Assembly: GCA_007922305.1 (NCBI GenBank)
Contig: ML677341.1
Coordinates: 71,261,925 to 71,325,924, forward strand
DNA: 64,000 nucleotides
Direction: 5' to 3'
From: Dermatemys mawii
Taxonomy: Eukaryota > Chordata > Testudines > Dermatemydidae
In this document: positions 12,050 through 24,126 of the stretch, one piece after another
Layout: each line of letters starts with the position of its first letter
Numbering within the stretch: position 1 is the stretch's first letter
Translations under genes and position numbers: made by a program
Notes under the pieces: model-generated
Database searches by the model: none
Told to the model about the DNA's origin: nothing
The model's input: only the letters and a program-made list of their open reading frames with translations

Positions 12050-12694
12050 TTATTTTTTAGGCGCTGCCTTCTTAGCCTTCGCTGTTTTGGCCTTCGTTGG
12101 CTTGGGTTTAGCAGCTTTTGGCTTCACAGCCTTAGCCGGGCTCTTAGCTGCCTTCTTGGGCTTGGCGGCTTTCACTTTCTTCGGGCTCTTGGCTGCTTTC
12201 TTCACTGCAGAAACCGCTGGTTTCTTAGCTTTTTGGGGGCTCTTTTTCGTTACCGCAGCCTTTTTGGGTTTCTTGGCGGCGCTGGCGGGTTTCTTAGCAA
12301 CTGGTTTTTTAGGTTTTGCCGCTGGCTTTTTCTTCGACACTTTTTCCTTAATCTCACCAGGCTTTTTGTTGAGTTTGAAGGACCCAGAAGCACCAGTACC
12401 TTTGGTTTGCACCAAAATGCCTTTGCTCACCAGGCTCTTTAATCCTACCTTGATGCGGCTGTTGTTTTTCTCCACATCGTACCCACCAGAAGCCAGAGCC
12501 TTCTTCAGAGCGGCCAAGGAGAGTCCTTTGCGCTCCTTAGAAGCGGCCACCGCCTTGGTGATCAGCTCGGTCACGCTGGGACCAGGAGGCTTGCGAGCTT
12601 TTGAGCCTCCTACTGCCTTCTTCGGTTTTTTAGTGGAGGCTTTTGCCCCAGGAGCGGAGACGGCAGGAGCTGCAACAGGCGCAGTTTCCGACAT
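12050..12694 (-). CDS. H1: Linker histone H1 (copy A)
   Basis: Single exon, 214 residues. H1 binds linker DNA at the nucleosome dyad and compacts chromatin. The N-terminus is [16 protein letters not shown]. The winged-helix globular domain spans about residues 39-112 ([20 protein letters not shown] through [13 protein letters not shown]). The rest is a Lys/Ala/Pro tail with KSPKK, KSPAK and similar CDK-type SPK motifs. I chose the ATG at 12,692-12,694; an in-frame ATG 21 nt upstream would add a non-family leader (MLKAIVS). The long plus-strand frame over the gene is a shadow of the Lys-rich tail. It differs from copy B by many substitutions and three residues in length, and has no disabling change. 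Confidence 0.97.
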   Translation of the reverse strand: MSETAPVAAPAVSAPGAKASTKKPKKAVGGSKARKPPGPSVTELITKAVAASKERKGLSLAALKKALASGGYDVEKNNSRIKVGLKSLVSKGILVQTKGTGASGSFKLNKKPGEIKEKVSKKKPAAKPKKPVAKKPASAAKKPKKAAVTKKSPQKAKKPAVSAVKKAAKSPKKVKAAKPKKAAKSPAKAVKPKAAKPKPTKAKTAKAKKAAPKK

Positions 12695-12860
12695 ACTGAC
12701 AATCGCTTTCAGCAAATCAAAAGTAATTAGGGTGGAGAGAGTAGGTCAGATGCCTGAATTTATAGAGAAGAGCTGATCTGTGATTGGTACGTTAAAGAGC
12801 CCGCCCAGCTGCAAGCCGAAAAGGGCTCTTTTCTCCTCTCTGTTTGTGTTTCTTCGGAGT
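12695..12860 (-). promoter_or_regulatory. H1 copy A promoter
   Basis: Read on the minus strand: TATA-like TATAAA near 12,759-12,764, CCAAT at 12,782-12,786, a GC-rich GGGCGGGCTC block just upstream, and the H1-specific AAACACA box at 12,845-12,851. This is the standard H1 promoter order. The same elements in the same order precede H1 copy B. Confidence 0.9.
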
Positions 12861-14485
12861 TAAAAAAGTGTATTTTTTGCAAAATATCTATCACCAAATT
12901 ACCTTATTTCTTACCTGTGTGAAGGTGAAAGAGGGGTATTTTCGTTCAGTAGAGTTTCTTGTTTGAGAGAGTAAAGATGAGGTAAAGAAGAGCCAATAAA
13001 CCCCGATACTTAGAGCTGGAGAGACCTCTGAAGAGGGAAACTTTTGTTTTTCGCTGTAAATTAAAACTTTACCGTTGGCAATAAAACAACAACTACAATG
13101 AAATGTTGTTCTTCAGAGGGTTTTCTCCAACTCATGGTATAAAGCAAGTTATTTGACTGTATGTTGTCAATATAAATTGATTTTGAAAAGAAGGAAGTAA
13201 CACAATCTCATTCCAGAACTGGGAGTGTGGATTAAGAACTGGCTTCCTTATCCAAATCCTTTATCTCCTAAAAATACTAAATTCTACTGAAATACTTCCC
13301 CATATAATGCCATAGTAATCTAATTAAAAAACTTGTAGAAGGGTGTTTATTCTCCAGACATGTATATGGAAGTAATTGTCTCACTGTATTCATCTAGGTG
13401 TTCAAATAGAACAGAAAGGTCATTTTGATGCTCTCTGAATTAATTGTTCCTAACAAAATAAAATTAAAATAAATAACTTCTTTTCATTAAATACATTAGC
13501 AAAACTGACAACTAATGAAATGTATCCATTGTTTTAGTCTGAAAGAAAAGAAAGTTGTATGCTTTTATATCAGCATTCATTAAGATGTATAGCAAGCTAG
13601 AAACAATTTTATAGCAATAATAGTAATAATAAGAAAACAAAGTCCATTTTTCTATGTAAATTTACTACTATGCAAAAGTAGCTTTTATAACTAAATAATT
13701 AATTGTTCAAGTTATCTACTTTTATCTGTATTGCATTTGTGTTATATTTTGTCTTTGTGTTATATGTCACCCTTTTCAGGAGAAAAAAAAATGCTTGAGA
13801 GAACATTAATATTTTCTAGGGCAGTAATTCAATGTGATTTAGTTTTGTGTTTGTTTGGTCATTCATTTTTCTCAAGAAGTAACAGAACCTCTACATAAAT
13901 TCAAAGATTCTTGGCAGAGTAAATACATAATTCAAAAAATAGTGGCTGAATTATCACTATCCTAAAATACAGGCACACCAAAATGTGCGGAATTGCAACC
14001 TCGCTTTCTATTTGGTAACAGTAGCCAGAAGTTCCTTCTGATTATCTTGATTTTAACCAGTGAGAAGTAGGCCACAGTCATCTCCTAAAGTACTAGGCAG
14101 AAACCTGAAAATGTGGTAATACGATAAACAAACGTAAGGATACAGAATAATATTTGACCAGATTGTAACTGGTGACAAGCAAATGTCTACTATGTGGAAT
14201 CTCCATTGATTGTTTTGGAAAAGTAAGGTTTGCCTTACCACATTAACGTTATACGATGCATAGGGCTCTAAAACAGCTAGAAATGCCTATTTAAAGTGAG
14301 ATGAGTAATGTACCTGTTTTAATCACTTCCTAAAACAACACCTTTGTTACTAAAAATCATTTTACTATAAAAGGACATTGATAGAAAGAGTAGATGGAAG
14401 CTGTAAATATAAATAGTCAGTCCTTCACCTTTTTGTTTCACATGTAATCCTGATTTTATTTTGCTCTATTTGAATGTAAAAAATT

Positions 14486-15745
14486 AGGGCTGTTAAACGA
14501 TTAAAAAAATTAATTGTGATTAATCGTGGTGTTAAACAATAATAGAATACCATTTATTAAAATATTTTTGAAAGTTTTCTATATGTTCAAATATATTGAT
14601 TTCAATTACAACACAGAATACAAAGTTTTAAGTCCTCACTTTATATTTATTTTTGATTACAAATATTTGCATTGTATAAACAAAAGAAATAGTATTTTTC
14701 GGTTCACCTAAGTATTGTAGTGCAATCTCTTTATCATGAAAATTTAACTTACAAATGTAGAATTCTATACAAAAAATAACTGCACTCAAAAATAAAACAA
14801 TGTAAAATTTTACAGACTACAAGTCAATTCAGTCCTACTTCCGCCAATTGCTCAGACAAATAAGTTTGTTTGCTTACATTTGTAGGAGATAATGCTTCTG
14901 GGTTCTTGTTTTCAATCTCACCTGAAAGTGAGATCAGGTGTTCTCATGGCACTATTGTAGCCAGCAGCGCAAGATATTTATGTGCCAGATGTGCTAAAGA
15001 TTCACATGTCCCTTTGTGCTTCAATCACAATTCCAGAGATCATGCGTCTGTGCTGATGATGGGTTCTACTTGATAATGATACAAAGCAGAATGGACTGAT
15101 GACGCATGTTCATTTTCATCATCTGAGTCAGATGCCACCAGCAGAAGGTTGTTTATTTTTGATTGTTCAGGTTCTGTAGTTTCTGCATCTGAGTTTTATT
15201 CTTTTAAGATTTCTGAAAACATGCTCCACACCTTGTCTCTCTCAGATTTTGGACGGAAATTCAGATTCTTAAACCTTGGGTCTGTGCTGTAGCTATTTTT
15301 AGAAATCTCACATTGGTACCTTCTCTGCATTTTGTCAAAACTGCAGTGAAAGTGTTCTGAAAACGTACATGTGCTGGGTCATCATCTAGATTGCTATAAC
15401 ATGATATATATGGCAGAATGCAGATAAAACAGAACAGAAGACATACAATTCTCCACCAAAGAGTTCAGTCACAAATTTAATTAATACATTATTTTTTTAA
15501 CAAGCATCATCAGTATGGAAGCATATCCTCTTGAATGGTGACCAAAGCATGAAGGGGCATACAAATGTTTAATATATCTAGCACGTAAATACAATGCAAC
15601 ACCGGCAACAAAAGTACCATGAGAAAGCCTGTTCTCAATTTTGGGTGACATTCTAAATAAGAAGCAGGCAACAGTATCTCCCATAAGTGAAAACAAACTT
15701 GTTTGTCTTAGCAATTAGCTGAACAAGAAGTAGAACTGAATGGAT
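14486..15745. pseudogene. Rearranged hAT transposon remnant with transposase C-terminus on both ends
   Basis: 14,486-15,400 is the antisense of a hAT element 3' UTR and transposase C-terminal region. It starts with an AATTAATTGTGATTAATCG end and includes the dimerisation-domain end near 14,890-14,960. At 15,505-15,740 the same C-terminal region appears in the sense orientation: LFSILGDILNKK-like and ENKLVCL-like blocks in broken frames, with stops after the P and the SN of the family pattern. The element is therefore internally inverted and dead. Family recognition is from memory of a turtle-abundant hAT. Confidence 0.65.
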
Positions 15746-15759
15746 TTGTACACTCTAAA

Positions 15760-15960
15760 GCAGAGATGAGCAAACTATGGCCCATGAGCCACATACAGCC
15801 CACGGGACTGTCCTACCCAGCCCCTGAGCTCCCAGCTGGGGAGGCTAGCTCCCCGACTGTCCTCTCTCCCCCATAGCCTCAGCTCACCGTGCCGCCAGTC
15901 CTTCTCATATCTGACTTTGGTAACTAGGTGGAGGCCTGAGGCTGGGTTACTTTAAAGAAA
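15760..15960 (+). mobile_element. hAT-type element end fragment (GGGCAAACT family)
   Basis: GATGAGCAAACTATGGCCCATGAGCCACAT is a diverged copy of the end also seen at 51,856. Only the 5' part is recognisable before unrelated sequence. Confidence 0.55.
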
Positions 15961-16289
15961 CTGAGTTACTGGCTTCTGGGCAACCAGTGAGGTAATAAAG
16001 AAGCTGTTTTGTGCTGGCTTGGTAAATCTAAGTATTGAAAATATCCACCAGCTTTGGGGATTGCCTGCCCTATTCTTTGTAGTTCACCCTAATTGAGTGA
16101 CCTCAGATCCCCCCACTCCCCCCAGGACTCCAGTCACAGTGGGTTACTTTAAAAAAAAATAGATTTTCTAACTGTATTCTGTCATGTTTCCTCTTTCCCT
16201 CCCTTCTCCCCCCTCAGATCCCCTCCCCATTATATTCTGTTTCTGTTTAGTATAAGATCCAGCCACCTTCCAGCCTTCTGGAAAATGTT

Positions 16290-16550
16290 AAGACTTCAGC
16301 CAACGAAAAATGTTATCTGAAACTGAGCCAGTTAATAAGCTTAGGGAGGACTAATAACCCACCAGAGTTTATCAGAAAGCAGCATCTTTATTATACTGAT
16401 AATTACACTCAAAAGAAAGAGGGGAAAAGGGGGACACACACTCAGACTCGCATATTCACGCTCCCAGGACAGGGACGGCACTGGAGATGTCAAGATCCTT
16501 CAAGGTAAGTGTTCCACAGAGCAATGATGGACGGTGTGATGAAGGTTACT
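16290..16550 (+). repeat. LTR-like repeat, copy without MITE
   Basis: From AGCTTAGGGAGGACTAATAA to GATGGACGGTGTGATGAAGG it matches 19,030-19,390 in the same orientation. This copy lacks the 124-bp MITE and keeps the single uninterrupted target GTCAAGAT at 16,489-16,496. Probably an LTR-retrotransposon piece; class unresolved. Confidence 0.7.
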
Positions 16551-16649
16551 GACAGTGGACAATTCGCAGTAGGGAAAGTGTTGCCTGTAAGCAGCAGTTT
16601 CTCTTACAAGATGTTGCTGCAAACAAGAGTCTACTGTACTTACTGCCAG

Positions 16650-16980
16650 AAGGAAAGTCTAAAGATACGATTTAGTCACAGAAGTCACAGATTCTGTGAC
16701 TTTACCCACAGCTGGAGCCAGAACTGGAACTGGGTCTGTGTTTCTCCCCTGCCCTGTGGCTGCTGTTGGGGCTGTGTCCCTCTTCCCCTCTGGTAGTGGG
16801 GCTCTGGCTGTCACTGCCCCCTCCCCTGCCCATGGGCTTACAGCTGTCATTTCTCCTGCCCTCACCCATCCTATTATTTGTAGTAAAAGTCACAGACAGG
16901 TCACAGACGCCCATGAATTTTTGTTTATTGCCTGGAACCTGTCTGTGACTTTTACTAAAAATAACTGTCACAAAATATTA
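16650..16980. repeat. Interspersed repeat related to 2295-2785
   Basis: Starts with repeated GTCACAG motifs, has a GC-rich core, and ends with GTTTATTGCCTGGAACCTGT and GTGACTTTTACTAAAAATA. Opposite orientation to the 2.3-kb copy. Short frames here are by-products. Confidence 0.55.
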
Positions 16981-16984
16981 ACTT

Positions 16985-19025
16985 TAAAGCTCAGCAGTGT
17001 TTCCCTTCCTGATCAGACCTTAGCTCTCCAACCTCCTCTGTGATTCTCCTCCTTCTACTCACAGGAGCCAACCCTTGATCCTTCAAATTCAACCCCTGCA
17101 CTCTTCAAAATGGGCAGTCTGAGTAGATCATCCATCCAGGATTGAAGCTTAATCTCTTTGTGCACCCAGCAGCTTATGCTTCGTTGTTGTCTTTTGTCTT
17201 CATTCAGCAACATACTCATCATACAATTTTGCTTACTAACACCTATCCTAAAACAAATATCTCTCATCATACAGTTGAAGTTAACAGAGGTCCTTCTCCA
17301 CGCACCTGTACACCATACACTCCCTTCTAGACTCCCAATTTTCCGCAGTGTGGGGAAGAGGGAGTCAGAGCTGTGGCTCCTCCGAGCCCCATGACTGTTC
17401 CAATAAGAACCCTCCCAACTCAAGCCCCACCTTTCCCATTGTTATATTCCAGTAACACCTAAAGGCTCCGACCTGGACTGGAGCCCAATGTTCTAGGCAT
17501 TATAGTGTGTCTGATTCTTGCTATTTTATTAGGAGTAATATGAAGTTGGAATTTGCTGCATGTTGTCTTGAAATGAAGAGAAAAGCTGCAGTTTATACAT
17601 ATATTTATTTCAGTACTTTTAGAATTAATTAAATTCAGTTCATTCATTCATTCATTCATTTATATAGAGGTATTTTTAAAAGGGAAGAGACTCTGCGTCC
17701 GAGTTTCACAGATTTATTGTTTCAAGATACAACTGGCAAAGCCATAGACAAAACAACAACAGAACGTGGGTGGGACATCAGGGGATCTTCTTTCTCTTCT
17801 GCTTGCAGTTTAGTTGCTGAAGGGACACAGACACGTCATACAACAGGCAACTTTAATGGACAGTCCAGGTCATGAGAAACTTTCCCTGGAATTCAGCTGC
17901 TAAGGCATCATTCCAGCTTGCCACTCCTGTTCCAGTGTAATGTGACATGTAATATCTTGTGGCTTGTTAAACTGGATACCTATGAAGCAGAAGATAGAAA
18001 AGAGGTAAGAGAACAAAAATACTGGAAAGAGTACTATAATAAGGATCTCGGCTTCACAATTCTGCAATTGGTTAGAACACAGCCATGTAAGTATCAAGTC
18101 CCAGCCTAGGGAACAGATTCCTTGATCTCCAGAGCCATCCACTAGTATTCATTTCCATCTGGAGTCCAGGGTCCTCAACTGACTTCCCCCATAAAAGAAT
18201 AAGTACCCCCAAAATCTCTAGCATGTCAGCAGGCAAATATTTGTCTACTGTGGGCTCTGCAAGTAGCTGAAAGACAAAGCGACATCAAGACACATTACAG
18301 TTGACAGTTACCTCAATTAACTCCTCTGTGCAAGCACTGACAGGATGGGTGAATGAAGCAGACTGGAGAATATCACTGGTAGAAAATCAGATAAAGAAAG
18401 CTTTCTGCCTAGGTGCACAGAAGCCTAACAGATTTACCTTCTCTGAAATGTAAAGTGGGCAGACCTGGAGGGAAGGTCTCTCCACAATTATAGAAGTATC
18501 CATAGTAGCAGAGAAAGGCAACCCCCTAGAACTTATTCCCTGGCTCATTACAGAAATGCTCAGCCTGTCAGATGATTTTAAATTTGATTTAGAAAGATCA
18601 CATAGGTCCCTGATTCCTGTCATGGTCTCAAATGTCAAACCTTGTTCTTTGATTGTCAAATTTCTTTGATTTACCGTTAAAGAAAAAGTAATAATGCAGT
18701 TAGCCTATGAGGGGAAAACAGTTTTTGGGGAGGCCACAAAATAAGATTTTTTTTTCCAAGATATTTCAGAGATGTAGCTGAATAAAGACTAGCCTTCAGA
18801 AGAGTTTGGGAACTAGCCAAGATGTGAAGGTTCAAACATTTTATGAAGTTTCCAGCTCAGCCCCCTGTCAAGGTTGTTGAGGAAGTTAATCTGTTACAAA
18901 AGCCATGGAAAGCAGGAAAATTTTTAAATAGCCAGCAGTGAACTCAATATCTGTTCTATTTGGCAAGTTTACTTCCCAATTATTATGTCTGCCCTACTTG
19001 CATATATGAAATGTTACCCAACATT
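16985..19025. other. No gene recognised
   Basis: Short overlapping frames without domains. A (CATT)5 microsatellite sits at 17,641-17,660. Probably old repeat DNA. Confidence 0.4.
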
Positions 19026-19029
19026 AGGC

Positions 19030-19390
19030 CAGCTGGTAACCTTAGGGAGGACTAATGACCCACCAGAGTTTGGTAGAGAGTAGCACGTCTTATTACACTG
19101 ATAACTAAGTTCCAAAGAATGGGGAGTGGGGGTCTGCTCATACTCACATCTGCATACTCACGCTCTCAGTACAGTCAAAGCACTGGAGATGTCAGGATTA
19201 TGGTGACCAGATGTCCCGATTTTATAGGCACAGTCCGGATTTTGGGGATTTTTTTCTTATATAGGCTCCTATTACACCCCACCCTCGTCCCGATTTTTCA
19301 GACTTGCTGTCTGGTCACCCTAGTCAGGATCCTTCAGGGTAAGCATACGTAGCGCAGCAATGGATGGTGTGATGAAGGTAAGTCTTCCCG
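19030..19390 (+). repeat. LTR-like repeat, copy interrupted by a MITE
   Basis: Same repeat as 16,290-16,550 (CTTAGGGAGGACTAATGACC, then CACTGGAGATGTCAGGAT, then CAATGGATGGTGTGATGAAGG), split by the MITE at 19,199-19,322. Confidence 0.7.
19199..19322 (-). mobile_element. 124-bp hAT-type MITE (copy 2)
   Basis: Ends TATGGTGACCAGATG and CTGGTCACCCTA are inverted repeats. Perfect 8-bp target duplication GTCAGGAT at 19,191-19,198 and 19,323-19,330. The related repeat at 16,489-16,496 shows the unoccupied site. Confidence 0.93.
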
Positions 19391-19394
19391 AGGT

Positions 19395-20555
19395 ACTATG
19401 GAATGCAACTCAGTGAACCCCTGGCCAGGCGGTCTGGGTGAAGGGCCTTCACAGGAGGTACAAGCTTGTGAGAGAGCCTGAGCACATGGCACCTTCCCCT
19501 TTTAAAGACCAGTTCATCATGGCTTGCAACTAGAGATGATTTGGTGGCATCTGGTTGGTCACACTCCACCTCAGGCAGTGTCCATGCCTTGGGTGTGTGA
19601 TTGCTGCCCAATTAGAGTCCTAGGCATCTTGTCTACCTTGAAGATCTTCTGATCTTTTAGCTGTTTAAATAGTCCATTCATTCCACAATCATTTTAGGAG
19701 GAAGGGGGGGTGGGGTAAGGGGGTGAGGGGGTGAGGTGAGGGGGAACACTTCACAGGTGTTCAAAGAGGGAGAGGAGACAAAGCGGGGGGGAGAAGTAAC
19801 AGACTTTTTGAGCACACAGGTATACATAGCATACAGATCACTGATGTTCCTACAACATGAATGTATCCAGTTACTGTGACTGACTAACTTTCTTAATTGG
19901 TTTCTCTCTTCTAACCCAAGCTTATACTTTATTAACTTTAGGGAATATCAGTTCTCACCAAATGGAAGACTGTGAAGTGCTCCAGCAAGGGAGTTAAGGG
20001 AACACCTCATCCCAAATTGATCGCATAAGGGTAAAATGATAGTGAAAAAAATATTTAAACTTGTGTATTAGCCATATTAAGTACCTTTGCTCCTGTATTT
20101 GTGTTGGGTAATTAATGAAACATTTGGCAACATGTGTGCCTAATTGGCTAGATCAATGTGAACCATCTGTTTGATTATGCAAGGACTATGTGTTTATTAG
20201 GTCTGAACAGGAGGACATCAAAGGGATCACCATGGGGCTATGCCGCCTCATGTTGTTCTCTAGGAACTTGAAGGCCCCAATTCCAGTTTTTAAAGCTAGT
20301 GCCAATGGACAGACGACCCTTCTGTTTCACCATGTCTTTCCACTGGAGGTCCTCGTAGCCTAGCACAGTGTCTTGACATTCCAAGGGCTGGAAGTGCAAG
20401 AGATAGCTCTTCTCCCTGAAAAATGCTGTGGAAAGGTGCATAGGAGCTGATGGATGTATCTGTACCCCCCAATGGCCCAGTGAAGCAGAGAAGACCAACA
20501 CGAGATGCCAAGCTACATGGACCAGTGCTTTCTACACTGCCTATGATCTTCTTAT
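19395..20555. other. No gene recognised
   Basis: Includes a G-rich low-complexity stretch near 19,697-19,745. No coding evidence. Confidence 0.4.
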
Positions 20556-20735
20556 TCCTCCTTCCCTCCCACCCTGATCCTGTATGTCCCTTCCCCACTT
20601 CTTCTGCCTTCCTCTTCCCTGCATAGTCTCCCACCACCCACCCTCCCTTTACTCCCTTCTCTACTTCCTCAACTTCTTTCCCCCTGTTGCCCTGCCTCCC
20701 TCCTCTTAAATCCCCCCACCCCACCCCAACTTCTT
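20556..20735. repeat. Pyrimidine-rich low-complexity tract
   Basis: Almost pure C/T on the plus strand with CCTCCC/CTTCCC units. The 152-residue minus-strand frame over it (Gly/Arg/Glu/Lys-rich) is a composition artefact. Confidence 0.8.
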
Positions 20736-20739
20736 CAGT

Positions 20740-21825
20740 CCCTTTCCTGCCCATAATACCTGGTATAAACTCAGACCCTGCGTATGTGGAATATGATATG
20801 AAATGTACAGAAGAGTCACTAACTGAATTGGATTGTTTGTTGTGTTGTTTGGTATAGAACTTTATAATCTGTCGAAGAAGTTAGAATTCTCTCCTGTCGG
20901 TAACATATTCAGTTAATGTAGGGAGGGAAACTGAACATTTGGCTGTCCACCAAAGAGGGTGGGGCATGCAGCCGAGGGAAAATAATTCCCACAACATTCA
21001 ATGTCTCACACAGTTCATGAAGCTGTATTATCAGTACTCTGGTGTTCAGTTTGGCAAACTGAAAAGAATACAATAGGGGGAAACACAAAGACATATCCTT
21101 GTCATACCTGATTAAAAAATATTATGTTTGTGGAGTGTGTTGGTGGAGTGTGTGTATATGCTATCTCCAAAGAGACCATATACACACCAGCTTGTTTGAC
21201 TAAACTAAGAATTCACACCATGCTTAATATAACCTCAAAGAGATCTACTTATGATAAAACAAAAATAAGTTCATTATCAAAGATACATAATTGTTACTGA
21301 ATAAGGATAGTGGAAACAGATATGGATACAAATAAAACAAAAGTATAACACGTTTCTGAGACTAAACATAATTTTTGCTGGCTAAAATCTTTGTCTAAAT
21401 TAAGCCTCTAAAAAAGCAACCTCTCGGTGTCACCAGCCCACACGCCAGGATTCAGCTTCAATGAACGCAGAAAGCACTCTCTTTTTTTCTTCCACAGGAA
21501 CGAATATGAAAAATATCTTTTTGCTCCTTCTTAAGGTCAAGTGAACCTTTAAAATCTGTTTGTTCTCCAGCATGCTGGTGCCATGTTTTTTCTCATCCAC
21601 TTATTAATTTGCTTTTCCTGTTCATTTCAGATGCAAATGAACTCCTATTATGTTTGTCTTATCCTGTTTACTGTGCATGACAGATCTAGGCAGGCAGTTA
21701 AATCAATATTCTTTTGACGGGGGTGGGGAGGGGACAAATTATTTATCAACCTTGCCTGGTTACATAGCATAAACATATTTTTAGTACATGCATACAACTT
21801 CTTGATTGATGCCTGCACATACATC
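20740..21825. other. No gene recognised; probable old repeat
   Basis: Nothing coding. A C-rich-to-AT transition and LTR-like texture near 21,110-21,560, but no boundaries can be defined. Confidence 0.35.
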
Positions 21826-23008
21826 TCTCAGTGATTATAAGTTTTTATTTGATATATTAAACAACATTAGCAATGCATTAAGTGTAGTGAGTTTGTCAGT
21901 CCTGATAGAAATTGCTGTTACATGACAGTGAACTATTTGCCACATGGCACTAATGCCCATAACCATCCTTGGAAACCTATTCCAGGGTTTAATTATGCTT
22001 ACAGCTATAAAGTTTTCCCTAATATCTAATCTAAATTCCCCTTGCTGCAGATTAAGCCCATAACTTTTTGTTCTATGTCCAGTGGAAGAGGACAACAATT
22101 TATCACAGTTCTCTATACAACAGCCCTTAATATATTTGAAGACTGTGATCAGATCACCTATCAGTCTCCTTTTTACAAGAAGAACTATGTCAGGTTTTTG
22201 GTTTTTTGTTTGTTTTTAACTTTTCCTCACAGGTCAGGATTCCTATATGTGGGCCGCGGTTTTGGGGGGGCCCCCCCCCCCCGGAATCTCTCCAATTTAT
22301 TCACATCAGTCCTAATGTGTGGTGCCCAGAACTGGACACAGTACTTCAGATGAGGCCTCACCCGTGCAAAGAGAAACAGGACAATTACCTCCCATGTCTT
22401 ATATAAGACACTCTTAATACCGCCCAGAAGAATATTAGCCTGCATATCAATTACCTCACATTGTTGACTCATATTCAAATTGTGATCCACTACAACCATT
22501 TTCAGCAGGGCTACCACCTAGCTAGTTATTCTCTATTTTGTAGTTGTGCATTTGCTTTTTCCATACTAAGTATAGTATTTCACAATTATCTTTATTGAAT
22601 TTCATCTTCTTGATTTCAGACCAATTCTCCAATTTCTAAAGGTGATTTTGAATTCTAATCCTGTTCTTCAAAGTGCTTGCAACCTCTTCAAACTTGGTGT
22701 CATCTGCGAATTGTGTACACATATTCTCCAGTCTATTATCACAGTCATTCATGAAAACATAGAATAGTACCAGACCCAATATTAACCCCTGTGGAACCCC
22801 ACCAGATGCATCCTCACAATTTAACACTGAATCCTTGTTAACTACTGTTTGATTACGGCCTTTCAACCATTTGTATACCCACCATATAGTGAATACATTC
22901 AGCCCACATTTCCCTAATTTGCTTATGAGAATGTCATGTGGAACCTAGTCAAAAGTCTTACTAACATCAAGATAGGTCACATCTATCTCTTGTCTCTACA
23001 TATTAGGT

Positions 23009-23315
23009 CAGAGGTAGGCAACCTATGGCATGGGTGCCAAAGGCGGCACGCGAGCTGATTTTCAGTGGCACTCACACTGCCCAGGTCCTGGTCAACGGTC
23101 TGGGGGGCTCTGTATTTTAATTTAATTTTAAGTGAAGCTTCTTATTTTAAAAACCTTATTTACCTTACATACAACAACAGTTTAGTTATATATTAAAGAC
23201 TTATAGAAAGAGACCTTCTGAAAACATTAAAATGTATTACTGGCACACGAAACCTTAAATTAGAGTTAATAAATGAAGACTCAGCACATCACTTCTGAGA
23301 GGCTGCCAACCCCTG
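23009..23315 (+). mobile_element. hAT-like MITE, 307 bp, in CR1
   Basis: Ends CAGAGGTAGGCAACC and GGCTGCCAACCCCTG. Flanked by TATTAGGT (23,001-23,008) and TATTAGGC (23,316-23,323), an 8-bp duplication with one change. Same family and orientation as 5819-6126. Confidence 0.88.
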
Positions 23316-23536
23316 TATTAGGCCATCATTTCTGTCAAACAATGAAACTGAGTTGGTTTGGCATGATCTGTTCTTGACAAATCCACACTGGCTATTCCTT
23401 ATAAGAGTATTTTCTTCCAGGTGCTTACAAACTGATTGTTTAATAATGTGTTCCACTATCCTTTCTGGTATCAAAGTCAGGATGACTCATCTGTAATTCC
23501 CTGGATATTCTTTGTTTTCCTTTTTAAAGACAGGTA

Positions 23537-24126
23537 CAGTAAAAGTTTTGTTATCTGGCATGTTGGGGAAATAGGGAGTGCCAGTTAGTCAAAAATTACG
23601 GTTAACTAATAGTTATGTGGAGGGAGGGAGTTTGGATGTGGGAGGAGGCTCAGGGAATGAGGATTGGGATGCAGGAGGGGTGCAGAGCGCTGGCTCTGAG
23701 AGGGAGTTTCGGTGTGGGAGAGGGCTTGGGGAAAGAGGTTGGGGCATAGGAGGGATTTCAGGGTACTGGATCTGGGCAATGATCACCTCGGGGGCTCCCC
23801 GGAAATGGCGACATGTCCCTGCTCTTTCTTCGCAGATGCGCGGCCAGGCGGCTCCACACACTGCTTCCACCTGCAGACACTGTCCCCACAGCTCCCATTG
23901 GCCATGGTTCCCAGGCAATGAGAGCTATAGAGTCAGTGCATAGGGCAGGGTGGGGGCAATGCATGGAGTCCCTGTGGTTGTTCCTCTGCCTAGGAGTAGC
24001 AGGAACATGTCGCTGCTTCTCAGGAGCCACGTAGACCCATGCCAACCAGACTTTTAATGGATATCAGAAATGCTGGTTTCTAGAGCTTTCCAGTTGGTAA
24101 AGTGCCAGATAACACAGCTTTTACTG
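23537..24126. mobile_element. MITE-like element with 26-bp inverted ends, in CR1
   Basis: The left end CAGTAAAAGTTTTGTTATCT and the complement of the right end CAGTAAAAGCTGTGTTATCT match closely. The core is GC-rich with spurious frames. TA precedes the left end but is not duplicated cleanly on the right. Possibly Tc1/mariner (pogo)-type; class not certain. Confidence 0.7.

Larger units (their letters stand above)
12000..14280. repeat. Direct duplication unit A with H1 and 5' flank (pair of 40,810-43,080)
   Basis: H1, its stem-loop, its promoter and at least 1.5 kb of non-coding 5' flank match the 40.8-43.1 kb region in the same order and orientation. Examples are GCTGGAGAGACCTCTG near 13,015 and 41,850, and the block around 14,140-14,170 (TATTTGACCAGATTGTAACTG) versus 42,915 (TATCTGACCAGTCTGCAACAG). 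The GATAGGGCTCT-like block near 14,260 pairs with about 43,055. Divergence is substantial with many indels, so the duplication is old. Confidence 0.85.

Noticed and set aside
11994..12776. 260-codon plus-strand frame over H1 copy A (and similar frames at 40,810-41,539)
   Set aside because: Shadow of the Lys/Ala-rich H1 tail; low-complexity Phe/Leu/Ala output with no family.
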